The notes beneath the pieces are model-generated. The model was not told the origin of the DNA. It ran no database searches and saw only the letters and a list, made by a program, of their open reading frames with translations. From contig NZ_AHWA01000006.1 of assembly GCF_000247645.1 (NCBI RefSeq), positions 1 through 64,000 of the forward strand: 64,000 nucleotides of DNA. Direction: 5' to 3'. The stretch is from Salinibacterium sp. PAMC 21357. Lineage in GTDB: Bacteria; Actinomycetota; Actinomycetes; Actinomycetales; Microbacteriaceae. The translations under genes were made by a program, and so were the position numbers. The first letter of the stretch is position 1, and every line of letters starts with the position of its first letter. Below are positions 16,451 to 24,536 of the stretch, one piece after another.

Positions 16451-16853
16451 TCAAGCCTTGGCATCAGCGGGTGAACACGTGCTGTCAACGTCGAACACTA
16501 CATGTGACTGAGCCGTATCAACGTTGCCCGCCGGAAACCAAGTCAGCCCATAGCGCTCAACCACCTCGAAAACTCTTGGCAGTCGCCTCGAGATCCACTC
16601 GCGCCTCGTATTCACCCGTTGTGAACCACGAGCCGTAGAAGCGGTAATCGCTCTCTTGCTGAGTCGAATTATCGCTGCTCACGCTAGTGGATCCACATGG
16701 TACAAGCAGGTTTCCCCCGAACGCAGGGGTCCAGCCGCCCTTCCAAATCCGCTGCTGTAGGCGCTCAACTGAAGCTGTGACGGCCGCGTTGTTCGGTTCG
16801 GTTCTGGTTGGTTTCCCTGTCAACGCACCACTGCCAGTTCTTGACGTTGACAA
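16451..16853 (-). pseudogene. Frameshifted hypothetical gene
   Basis: The first frame (from a TTG at 16853) encodes a soluble-looking segment ending SWFTTGEYEARVDLEATAKSF and then stops at 16557. Dropping one base at about 16568 lets translation continue as EVVERYGLTWFPAGNVDTAQ to a stop at 16451. The continuous product would be about 130 residues. The sequence reads like a protein on both sides of the break. The 5' end is also uncertain, since in-frame stops lie just upstream, so the gene may be truncated as well. Function is unrecognised. Confidence 0.5.
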
Positions 16854-17133
16854 GCCGGATACTCACACGTTCCTGACCGCACAGGTGGCGCCGATTCTCG
16901 ATGCCCTGTTTGCGCTCATCGGCACCGTGTCCACGGTAACGATCAAACCCCTGTGGATTTCACACTCGCTGGGGAACTCCGTGAACACCTTGTGTCGCGC
17001 TCATCTCGTCCACCGCCGCTGGATCGTGAGCCTGTTCCACACAATCGACTCTCACGCGCCACCACCTGCTCCCCTTGGGCAGTCTGGAATCACTCGGCCG
17101 CAGACTGCGCGACAGCGCACGAAGGAGTACCTC
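16854..17133. other. Region upstream of DUF4244 gene without a recognisable gene
   Basis: The forward strand is open in frame with the DUF4244 gene through this stretch. However, a clear ribosome site (GAAGGAG) sits just before 17134, and the upstream translation matches nothing I recognise. I see no RNA gene or repeat here. It probably holds the promoter for the second half of the tad operon. Confidence 0.5.
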
Positions 17134-17415
17134 ATGAACGATCCGTACCTTGTTCCCTTGCCAACCCTCGAGCCTGGGCGAGCCCGCCGCTACTCGTTCG
17201 GCGGAGACTCGGGGATGTCGATACGCGCACGCCAGCTCCGTGCCCGTGTGCACGCCCGCCTCCGATCTGAGCGCGGCGCAGCAACCGCCGAGTACGCCAT
17301 CACCACTCTGGCCGCAGTCGGTTTCGCCGGACTGCTCGTCGTAATTCTCCGTTCCGGAGAGGTGCGCGGCATGCTCACTGACCTCGTGCGAAGTGCGCTC
17401 TCGGTCTCGGCGTAA
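17134..17415 (+). CDS. DUF4244 protein, Flp-like pilin candidate
   Basis: This 93-residue protein has an N-terminal polar segment, then RSERGAATAEYAITTLAAVG leading into one hydrophobic helix and a short tail. The E-Y pair at the head of the helix is the Flp-prepilin pattern. The DUF4244 family occupies the pilin position in actinobacterial tad loci. The start has GAAGGAG 6 bases upstream. The 44-bp core is duplicated at 15501-15544. It is followed by tadE within 16 bp. A pilin role is inferred from position and motif. Confidence 0.85.
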   Translation: MNDPYLVPLPTLEPGRARRYSFGGDSGMSIRARQLRARVHARLRSERGAATAEYAITTLAAVGFAGLLVVILRSGEVRGMLTDLVRSALSVSA

Positions 17416-17431
17416 TCGAGCGCGAGCAGCG

Positions 17432-17767
17432 ATGAGCGAGCGCGGCAGCGTTACCGCAGAATTTGCGCTGGCGCTGCCCGCGGTTGCCCTCGTGCTCGTC
17501 TGCTGTCTCAGCGGTGTGCAACTCGCCGGGCTTCAAGTGCGGCTCCAAGATGCTGCAGCGGCGTCAGCACGCAGCCTCGCCCGTGACGAAAGCGTAGGAA
17601 GTGTCGCTGCCACCGCATCCGCCCTTGTCGCCTCGGCGCGGCTCACATCTCAGCAGCGCGACGATCTCGTGTGTGCGACGGTGAGCGCCCCCGCTCGCAA
17701 CGCACTGCTCGGGCTGCTGCCAATCACACTCAGCGCCAGCAGCTGCGCGCTCGCCGGAGGAAAATGA
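17432..17767 (+). CDS. TadE-like pseudopilin
   Basis: This 111-residue protein begins MSERGSVTAEFALALPAVAL, the TadE pattern of a short basic leader, the TAEFA motif and one hydrophobic helix. The remaining periplasmic-side part contains a Cys pair (near residues 84 and 107). TadE proteins are minor pseudopilins of the Flp pilus. An upstream in-frame start would overlap the DUF4244 stop region; 17432 is preferred by the conserved N terminus. The stop overlaps the next start by 4 bp (ATGA). Confidence 0.88.
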   Translation: MSERGSVTAEFALALPAVALVLVCCLSGVQLAGLQVRLQDAAAASARSLARDESVGSVAATASALVASARLTSQQRDDLVCATVSAPARNALLGLLPITLSASSCALAGGK

Positions 17768-18129
17768 TGAGGAAAACCAGCGGGGTTCGAGGCGAAAGTG
17801 GCGCCGGAACCATCCTGATGGTCGGGCTTGTGGCGACAATTTTGGTGCTCACCGCGCTCGTGATTCCTCTCTATTGGGCGCTCAGCGTTCGGCACGCGCT
17901 CGCGGGAGCAGCAGACGCGGCAGCGCTTGCCGCAGCAGATACCGCAAGTGGCCTCGTCCCCGGCTACCCGTGCGACAACGCTGAGCGCCTAGCGGCCGCA
18001 AATGACGCCCATATAGAGGAGTGCGCGGTTGATGGGCGTATCGTGACAGTTACCGCTAGTCGCCGCATCCTCGGCATACTGGTCACAGCGAGCGCGACAG
18101 CAGGGCCACCCCCAACCAGGGCGGATTAG
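17764..18129 (+). CDS. TadE-like secreted protein (helicase/secretion neighbourhood type)
   Basis: This 121-residue protein has GESGAGTILMVGLVATILVL as leader plus membrane helix, then an alanine-rich stretch LAGAADAAALAAADTASG with a Cys pair (CDNAERLA, ECAVDG). This matches the second TadE-like protein that ends actinobacterial tad clusters. It overlaps tadE by 4 bp and is the last gene of the run before topA. Its role as a minor pilus component is inferred. Confidence 0.85.
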   Translation: MMRKTSGVRGESGAGTILMVGLVATILVLTALVIPLYWALSVRHALAGAADAAALAAADTASGLVPGYPCDNAERLAAANDAHIEECAVDGRIVTVTASRRILGILVTASATAGPPPTRAD

Positions 18130-18211
18130 GCAACTGAGCGGTCGGTGTGTGTAGTGTGTCGCTGACAGTGGCGCTGCCACCGGTCAAGTCCGTCATCACC
18201 CAAGGAGTCCC

Positions 18212-21126
18212 GTGTCTGGCACCAAAAAGCTTGTCATTGTCGAGTCGCCCACTAAGGCCAAGACGATAGCCAAGTACCTCGGTGACGGCTACGACGTGCT
18301 CTCCTCCGTTGGCCACATCCGCGATTTGGTCGAACCCCGCAACCTGCCGCCCGAACTCAAAAAAGGCTCCCTCGGCAAGTTCTCGGTCGACGTCGACAAT
18401 GACTTCGAGCCCTACTACGTCGTCTCTGACGCCAAAAAGAAAACCGTCTCCGAACTCAAGAAAGCGCTCAGCGGAGCCAACGAGCTCTACCTCGCAACTG
18501 ATGAGGACCGCGAAGGAGAAGCCATTGCCTGGCACCTCCTCCAAGTGCTGAAGCCCAAAGTTCCCGTCAAGCGCATGGTTTTTCACGAAATCACCGAAGA
18601 CGCTATCGAAGCGGCCATTCAGAACACTCGCGATGTTGACACCGCTCTCGTCGATGCCCAAGAAACCCGCCGCATCCTCGATCGTCTCTACGGCTACGAA
18701 ATCTCCCCAGTGCTCTGGCGCAAGGTCGGCCCCGGGCTCTCCGCCGGCCGCGTGCAGTCCGCCGCCACCCGTCTTGTCGTTGAGCGCGAGCGCGAGCGTC
18801 TCGCTTTCATCACCGCAAACTACTGGGATCTCATCGCCCAGCTCTCGCCCGACAGCGAAACCAACGGGTTCGAATCCAAGCTCGTGCGCCTCGACGGCAA
18901 GCGCGTTGCTGCCGGCCGTGACTTCGATGACCGCGGAATCCTCAAGGGTGAAGCCGTAGCCCTCGACGAGAAGGCCGCTCAAACGCTCGCAGACGCCCTG
19001 CGGATGCCGAGCACCACCATCACCGTAAAAACGGTCGAGACGAAGCCATACACGCGTCGCCCCGCAGCGCCCTTCACCACCTCAACGCTGCAGCAGGAGG
19101 CCGGCCGCAAGCTGCGCTACTCCGCTCGCCAGACCATGAGCGTTGCCCAGTCGCTGTACGAAAACGGTTACATCACCTATATGCGAACCGACTCCTCGTC
19201 GCTCTCGCAGCAGGCCATCACCGCCGCTCGCACCCAGGCCGTTGCGCTCTACGGTGCTGACGCCGTGCCGGACAAGCCTCGTGTCTACGCCAGCAAGAGC
19301 AAGAACGCCCAAGAGGCCCACGAAGCAATCCGCCCCTCCGGCGATACCTTCCGCACGCCGAGCGAACTGCAGTCCACGCTGCGCGGCAATGATTTCAAGC
19401 TTTATGAACTGATCTGGAAGCGCACCGTCGCCTCGCAGATGGCTGACGCTAAGGGTTCAACGGCATCCATCACGATCTCTGCCGGGGAAGCTCCCGTTGC
19501 TGAATTCTCGGCTAGTGGAACCATCATCACCTTCCGCGGCTTCATGCAGGCCTACGAAGAGGGCCAAGACGAAGAACGCAACGCCACCGCCGAGCCTAAA
19601 GAAGCGAAACTGCCTCCGCTGAAGGAAGGCCAGACGCTTACTCTGCTCGAGGTTGAAGCCAAGGGTCACGAGACCAGCCCGCCGCCGCGCTACACCGAAG
19701 CGAGCCTCGTCAAGAAGCTCGAAGAACTCGGTATCGGTCGCCCCTCGACGTACGCGTCGATCATCTCCACCATCATCGACCGCGGCTACATCACGCCGCG
19801 CGGCCAGGCACTCGTGCCCAATTGGATTGCGTTCTCCGTCATCCGTTTGCTCGAAGAGTACTTCGGTGATCTGGTGCAGTACGACTTCACCGCCGGTATG
19901 GAAGATGACCTTGACCGCATCGCTGGGGGAACCCAAAACCGCGTCGAATGGCTCAAATCGTTCTACTTCGGCGACGACAAATACCGCGGACTGCGCACCG
20001 TCATCGACAACCTTGGGAAATTGACGCCAAGGAAATCAACTCGATGAAGCTGTCGGATGACGTGACCCTGCGCATCGGAAAATACGGCCCCTACCTCGAG
20101 ACGCCCAGTGACGATCCCGAGAAACCGCGCCGCGTCAACATTCCCGAAGCTCTCGCACCAGACGAGCTCACCCTCGCCAAGGCGATCGAATTGATCGAAG
20201 CGCCCGTCGTCGGCGACCGCGTCATCGGCGTGAACCCTGAAAATGGCAAAGAGATCGTCGCCAAGGATGGCCGCTTCGGTCCCTACGTGACGGAGCTTGA
20301 GCCAGAACCCGAGCCTGTGCCCGAGCCCGTCGAAGAAATCGATCCCAAGACCGGCGAAGTGAAGAAGGCGAAGAAGCCCAAGAAAGCTGCCGTCGTCAAG
20401 CCGCGCACGGCATCCATCTTCAAAACTATGGAACTCGACGCGATCGACCTCGACACCGCACTCAAGCTGCTCAGCCTGCCGCGCGTTGTTGGCCTCGATC
20501 CCGAAACTGAAGTCGAGATCACCGCGCAAAACGGGCGCTACGGCCCCTATCTCAAAAAGGGCGTCGAAACCCGTTCGTTGCCAAGCGAAGACCTCATCTT
20601 CGACATCGACATCGCCGGAGCCGTTGAACTTTACGCTCAGCCCAAGTACGGCAACCGCGCAGCATCCAGTGCTCTCAAAGAGTTCGACGCCGACCCCGTC
20701 AGCGAGAAGCCGATCAAGATCAAAGACGGCCGTTTTGGTGCGTACGTAACCGACGGCACCACCAACGCCACCATCCCGCGCGGCGAAACCGTCGAAGACG
20801 TCGACTTTGAGCGTGCCGTTCAGCTGCTCGCCGACAAGCGTGCCAAGGGGCCGGTCAAGCGCAAGACGGCCGCAAAGAAGCCAGCCGCAAAGAAGCCAGC
20901 CGCGAAGAAGCCTGCGGCGAAGAAGCCTGCTGCCAAGAAACCCGCAGCTAAGAAACCGGCCGCCAAAAAGCCGGCCGCGAAAACCGAAGCAGCCAAAACC
21001 ACCGCAACGAAAACTGCAGCGACTAAGGCGACCACCGCGGCAAAAACCACGGCCGCGAAGAAGCCCGCAGTGAAGAAGCCGGCCGCACCAAAGCCCGCAG
21101 CTGCGCCTGTAGCCGAAGCAGAGTAA
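18212..21126 (+). CDS. topA: DNA topoisomerase I, interrupted by a 1-base frameshift
   Basis: Type IA topoisomerase relaxes negative supercoils. The Toprim start KLVIVESPTKAKTI follows a GTG with AAGGAG upstream. The active-site Tyr is residue 323 in YITYMRTDSSSL. The first frame runs out at 20047 (611 codons, last 9 non-homologous). The C-terminal topoisomerase repeats (RIGKYGPYLETP, NGRYGPYLKKG, DGRFGAYVTDG) and a Lys/Ala tail are in the -1 frame to 21126. Rejoining at ...NLG|EIDAKEINS, with G20017 read twice, gives about 971 residues, normal for actinobacteria. Because topA is essential, a sequencing error or tolerated loss of the C-terminal domain must both be considered. Confidence 0.9.
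20012..20023 (+). other. Frameshift site in topA
   Basis: The sequence CTT GGG AAA TTG in the upstream frame should read CTT GGG GAA ATT GAC to continue the family sequence, so one G appears missing from the G-run at 20015-20017. It is not a classical X XXY YYZ slippery site, because re-pairing GGG one base back gives TGG. Confidence 0.85.
20869..20973 (+). repeat. Seven tandem 15-bp units encoding AAKKP in the topA tail
   Basis: Seven consecutive Ala-Ala-Lys-Lys-Pro units are encoded with varied synonymous codons. They continue into a looser KTxATK-type tail. Lysine/alanine-rich tails of this kind bind DNA nonspecifically and support processivity of actinobacterial topoisomerase I. Confidence 0.85.
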
Positions 21127-21127
21127 C

Positions 21128-21757
21128 GTGCCCGGACTGTTCATCACGCTCGAGGGCGGCGACGGCGTAGGCAAAACCACCCAGTCGCAGCTGCTCGTGC
21201 AGTGGCTTGAAGAAGCTGGCCACACGGTGGTCGTTACCCGTGAACCCGGCGGCACCGACTTGGGCCTCGAGCTGCGGGAAATTGTGTTGCACCGTCGCGG
21301 CGAAATGGATCCCCGCGCGGAAGCGCTAATTTACGCGGCCGATCGAGCCCACCACATCGCGACTCTCGTGAAGCCGGCGCTTGAGCGCGGCGAAATCGTG
21401 GTTCAAGATCGCTACATTGACTCCTCAGAGGCTTACCAAGGCGCCGGGCGGGTGCTCGGTTCTGATGAAGTGCGCGACCTCTCGCTGTGGGCAGCCCAGA
21501 ACCTGTTGCCTGATGTGACGGTGCTGCTCGATCTCGATCCCGTCGATAGCCGCAAGCGCCTCGATAGTGCGCGCACTCGCTATGATCGGCTCGAAGCAGA
21601 GAAGCACGACTTCCATGCTCGCGTTCGCGAAGCGTTCCTCGAACGGGCCGCACAAGAGCCCGATCGCATCCTGGTAGTGGATGCCGCACGCGACCGAGAT
21701 GAGATCGCCACGGTGATCCGGGAGCGCATCCACAACCACCTCCCGCATCCCGCTTAG
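21128..21757 (+). CDS. tmk: Thymidylate kinase
   Basis: This 209-residue kinase phosphorylates dTMP to dTDP in the cytoplasm. The P-loop GGDGVGKTT is at the N terminus, TREPGGT and the DRY motif (QDRYIDSSEAYQG) follow, and RYDRLE forms the LID side. The GTG start comes one base after the topA stop, so it is in the topA transcript. The order topA-tmk-holB is common in actinobacteria. Confidence 0.95.
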   Translation: MPGLFITLEGGDGVGKTTQSQLLVQWLEEAGHTVVVTREPGGTDLGLELREIVLHRRGEMDPRAEALIYAADRAHHIATLVKPALERGEIVVQDRYIDSSEAYQGAGRVLGSDEVRDLSLWAAQNLLPDVTVLLDLDPVDSRKRLDSARTRYDRLEAEKHDFHARVREAFLERAAQEPDRILVVDAARDRDEIATVIRERIHNHLPHPA

Positions 21758-21760
21758 ACT
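21755..21760 (+). promoter_or_regulatory. Probable -10 box of holB (TAGACT)
   Basis: TAGACT overlaps the tmk stop codon and is followed by 6 bases and the holB ATG, a leaderless arrangement. The same hexamer and nearly the same spacer (GAGCGC versus GAGCGG) precede the LuxR-type gene at 11790. Confidence 0.45.
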
Positions 21761-21766
21761 GAGCGC

Positions 21767-22933
21767 ATGTCGTTGTGGGAGGGCCTAACCGGCCAAGCTG
21801 AGGCGATCGCCGTTCTTTCGGCCGCCGCGTCATCGTCGGCATTGGGCAGCAGTGGTGAATCGTCAATGACCCACTCGTGGCTCATCACTGGCCCGCCCGG
21901 TTCTGGCCGCTCAAACATTGCCTATGCCTTCGCTGCAGCGCTGCTCGGCACCCGGGGCGACGAGACCGAAGAGTCCGTATTCAGGCAGGTGATGGCTCGC
22001 ACGCACCCCGATCTAGGAGTGCTCAGCACTGAACGCGTCATCATTTCCATTGATGAAGTACGCAAGCTCGTTTCTTCATCACAGTTTTCGCCATCGGTTG
22101 GCCACTACCGAGTCATGATCATCGAAGATGCCGACCGCATGGCCGAGCGCACCTCTAACGTGCTGCTCAAAGCGCTCGAAGAACCGCCACCGCGCACCGT
22201 CTGGATTCTGTGCGCCCCCAGCGAAGCAGACCTCATCCCCACGATTCGCTCGCGGGTGCGCAGCGTTCGACTCCGCACCCCCTCGATCGAGGATGTCGCT
22301 CAACTGCTGCACGACCGCGATGGCGTCGCCCCCGACATTGCTCTCCGCGCCGCTCGCGAAGCTCAAAGTCACATTGGCATGGCGCACCGTCTCGCCACCA
22401 ATTCTGAAGCCCGGGAACGACGCGATCGCACCCTGACGACGGCTCTTGGCATCCGCTCCGTCTCTGAAGCCGTTATCGCGGCGACGACGCTGCTCGATCT
22501 TTCGAAGGCGGATGCCACAGCTCTCACGGAAGAGAAGGATGCCCAGGAGCGCGAATCTGCGCTGCGCTCGCTTGGCGTTGCTCCCGGCGGAACGATCCCG
22601 CCCGCTCTGCGCTCCCAGCTCAAAACGATGGAAGAAGACCAGAAACGTCGTGCAACTCGCGGACTGCGTGACGGTATCGACCGCATTATGGTTGACCTTC
22701 TTTCGCTCTATCGCGATATTTTGTTGACCCAAATTGGTGCCCCGGGAGAACTCATTAACCTCAGCATTCTCAACAACATCAACTCTGTTGCTGCGCGTAC
22801 GACACCGGTGGCCACGCTTGCGATCATGGATGGCATCGCTGAAGCGCGCCGCCGTATCGAAAGCAACGTGTCACCGGCGTTAGCGCTCGAAGCGATGCTC
22901 ATCAAGGTTGCGGCTTCGGGGCGCGGCGCATGA
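21767..22933 (+). CDS. holB: DNA polymerase III subunit delta'
   Basis: This 388-residue clamp-loader subunit helps load the beta clamp. It has the AAA+ layout with a degenerate Walker A (GPPGSGRS), IIEDADRM as Walker B, and the arginine-finger context NVLLKALEEPPPRTVWIL. The C-terminal collar is helical. The lack of a proper GKT in delta' is normal for the family. It overlaps the next lipoprotein gene by 4 bp. Confidence 0.92.
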   Translation: MSLWEGLTGQAEAIAVLSAAASSSALGSSGESSMTHSWLITGPPGSGRSNIAYAFAAALLGTRGDETEESVFRQVMARTHPDLGVLSTERVIISIDEVRKLVSSSQFSPSVGHYRVMIIEDADRMAERTSNVLLKALEEPPPRTVWILCAPSEADLIPTIRSRVRSVRLRTPSIEDVAQLLHDRDGVAPDIALRAAREAQSHIGMAHRLATNSEARERRDRTLTTALGIRSVSEAVIAATTLLDLSKADATALTEEKDAQERESALRSLGVAPGGTIPPALRSQLKTMEEDQKRRATRGLRDGIDRIMVDLLSLYRDILLTQIGAPGELINLSILNNINSVAARTTPVATLAIMDGIAEARRRIESNVSPALALEAMLIKVAASGRGA

Positions 22934-24519
22934 GCCGCCGCACCCGCACTGGCCTTGACTTCAGCAGCGACGCCACGCACGGCCGGGCCCGCCATCGTCT
23001 CGTCGGCGCGACTGCTGCCGCGCTTGCCGTTTCGCTCCTGCTGAGCGGTTGTGTTTCGTGGTTTATGCCGCCGGCATCCGACCTGACATCGACGCCTACT
23101 GGTGAGTCAGTTGCTCCCGGGCTTGAACGTTTTTATCAGCAGGAGCTTGCCTGGGCGACGTGTGGCGATTCCTTGCAGTGCGCTACTGCGATCGCGCCGA
23201 TCGATTGGGAGAATCCCGAGGGCGACACTCTTGAGTTGGCGCTGGTGCGTCAGACGGCTCGGGGCAATGACAGCATCGGCTCGCTCTTGGTGAACCCGGG
23301 AGGCCCGGGCGGTTCCGGGTTCGATTTTATTAATGACAGCGTGGATTACGCCACCAGTGAGGCCCTGCAGTCCAAGTTTGATGTGGTCGGTTTTGACCCT
23401 CGTGGGGTGAATCGTTCGACGCCGGTGTCGTGTTATTCCGACCCTGCTGAGCTCGATGACTACATTTATGGAATCACTCCGGGGGAGAAGGGCAGCGATG
23501 AGTGGATTGCTGCGGCGACACAATCTTCTGCCCAATTTGCTGAGCGGTGCTTTGAGGAGACGGGCCCGCTGTTGGGGTTCGTGGATACTCCCAGCGCGGC
23601 GCGTGACCTCGACATGTTGCGGGCGGCCCTTGGCGATACGACGCTGAACTATTTGGGTTATTCCTACGGAACGTTGCTTGGCCAGGTCTATGCCGAAATC
23701 TTCCCTGAGAAGACGGGAAGGCTTGTGCTCGACGGTGCCGTTGACCCGGCGGCATCCGAATTTGAAGCGACTCAGGCGCAGGCGAAAGGTTTTGAAGGCG
23801 CATTGGATGCGTTCTTGGTTGATTGTGCCGGCGCAGGCGATTGCCCCTTTACTGGCTCGACCGAGCAATCGCGAGCCCTCATCCGCACACTCTTGGATCG
23901 CCTCGATAAGAGTCCTCTCACCAACGCTGACGGTCGTCAGCTGGGCAGCGCCACAATGTTTACCGCCATCATTTTGCCGTTGTACAGCCAAGACAATTGG
24001 GCTTATTTGCGTCAATTGTTCACCACGGTGCTGCAGGGTGACGCGAGCATTGCGTTCGATCTAGCCGATAGCTACAACGGCCGCGACGCCGATGGCACCT
24101 ACCGTGAGAATCAGACCGAAGCGTTCATCGCGATCAATTGTTTGGATGCTCGTCAGCCGGCTGATAACGCCCGCATGCAGGAGCAGGCTGCTGCGCTTGC
24201 CATCGCCGCTCCTATTTTCGGGCCGCAGATGTCGTACGGCGATCCCGGCTGCGCAAACTGGCCGGTGGAGGCAAAGCGTGAACGGGTGGCAATTGCTGCG
24301 CCGGGTGCTGCTGACATGCTGGTGATTGGCACAACTAATGACCCGGCTACTCCTTATGAGTGGGCTGAGACGGTGGCCAAGAACTTGGATAGCGGACACC
24401 TCATCACGTACAACGGTGAGGGTCATACGGCGTACAACAAGTCGAATGCCTGTGTGAACTCGGTTGTTGAGGACTTTTTGTTGAAGGGCGTGGTTCCGGC
24501 CACCGACCCTGACTGCTAA
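22930..24519 (+). CDS. Secreted lipoprotein, alpha/beta hydrolase (S33 tripeptidyl aminopeptidase-like)
   Basis: This 529-residue protein has a lipoprotein signal ending LLLSGC. The hydrolase core shows the oxyanion stretch VNPGGPGGSG, the nucleophile elbow GYSYGT and the late Asp (NDPATPYEWA) and His (GEGHTAYN) of the triad. Members of this group release tripeptides or act as esterases on the cell surface; the substrate here is not known. It overlaps holB by 4 bp and is followed 17 bp later by a paralogue. Confidence 0.88.
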   Translation: MSRRTRTGLDFSSDATHGRARHRLVGATAAALAVSLLLSGCVSWFMPPASDLTSTPTGESVAPGLERFYQQELAWATCGDSLQCATAIAPIDWENPEGDTLELALVRQTARGNDSIGSLLVNPGGPGGSGFDFINDSVDYATSEALQSKFDVVGFDPRGVNRSTPVSCYSDPAELDDYIYGITPGEKGSDEWIAAATQSSAQFAERCFEETGPLLGFVDTPSAARDLDMLRAALGDTTLNYLGYSYGTLLGQVYAEIFPEKTGRLVLDGAVDPAASEFEATQAQAKGFEGALDAFLVDCAGAGDCPFTGSTEQSRALIRTLLDRLDKSPLTNADGRQLGSATMFTAIILPLYSQDNWAYLRQLFTTVLQGDASIAFDLADSYNGRDADGTYRENQTEAFIAINCLDARQPADNARMQEQAAALAIAAPIFGPQMSYGDPGCANWPVEAKRERVAIAAPGAADMLVIGTTNDPATPYEWAETVAKNLDSGHLITYNGEGHTAYNKSNACVNSVVEDFLLKGVVPATDPDC

Positions 24520-24523
24520 CCGC

Positions 24524-24529
24524 TAAGCT
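24524..24529 (+). promoter_or_regulatory. Possible -10 box of the second lipoprotein hydrolase (TAAGCT)
   Basis: TAAGCT lies 7 bases before the GTG start, directly after the previous stop codon. It suggests separate leaderless expression of the paralogue. No -35 is clear. Confidence 0.3.
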
Positions 24530-24536
24530 CGGGGCC

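Noticed and set aside
16687-17133. N-terminal extension of the DUF4244 protein by about 150 residues
   Set aside because: The frame is open, but a good ribosome site sits at 17121-17127, DUF4244 proteins are about this short, and the upstream translation has no recognisable domain.
20012-20023. Programmed -1 frameshift in topA
   Set aside because: There is no X XXY YYZ slippery heptamer, and I saw no stable downstream hairpin or pseudoknot at the right distance. A deletion or sequencing error is simpler.
20869-20973. Repeats that could be mistaken for a CRISPR-like or satellite array
   Set aside because: The 15-bp units have no spacers, are in frame and encode the known Lys-rich tail of actinobacterial topoisomerase I.
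19963-21255. Long reverse-strand open frame opposite topA and tmk
   Set aside because: It is antisense to conserved domains. Its composition (Cys/Arg/Gly-rich) reflects the complement of the Lys/Ala repeat codons, and it has no ribosome site.
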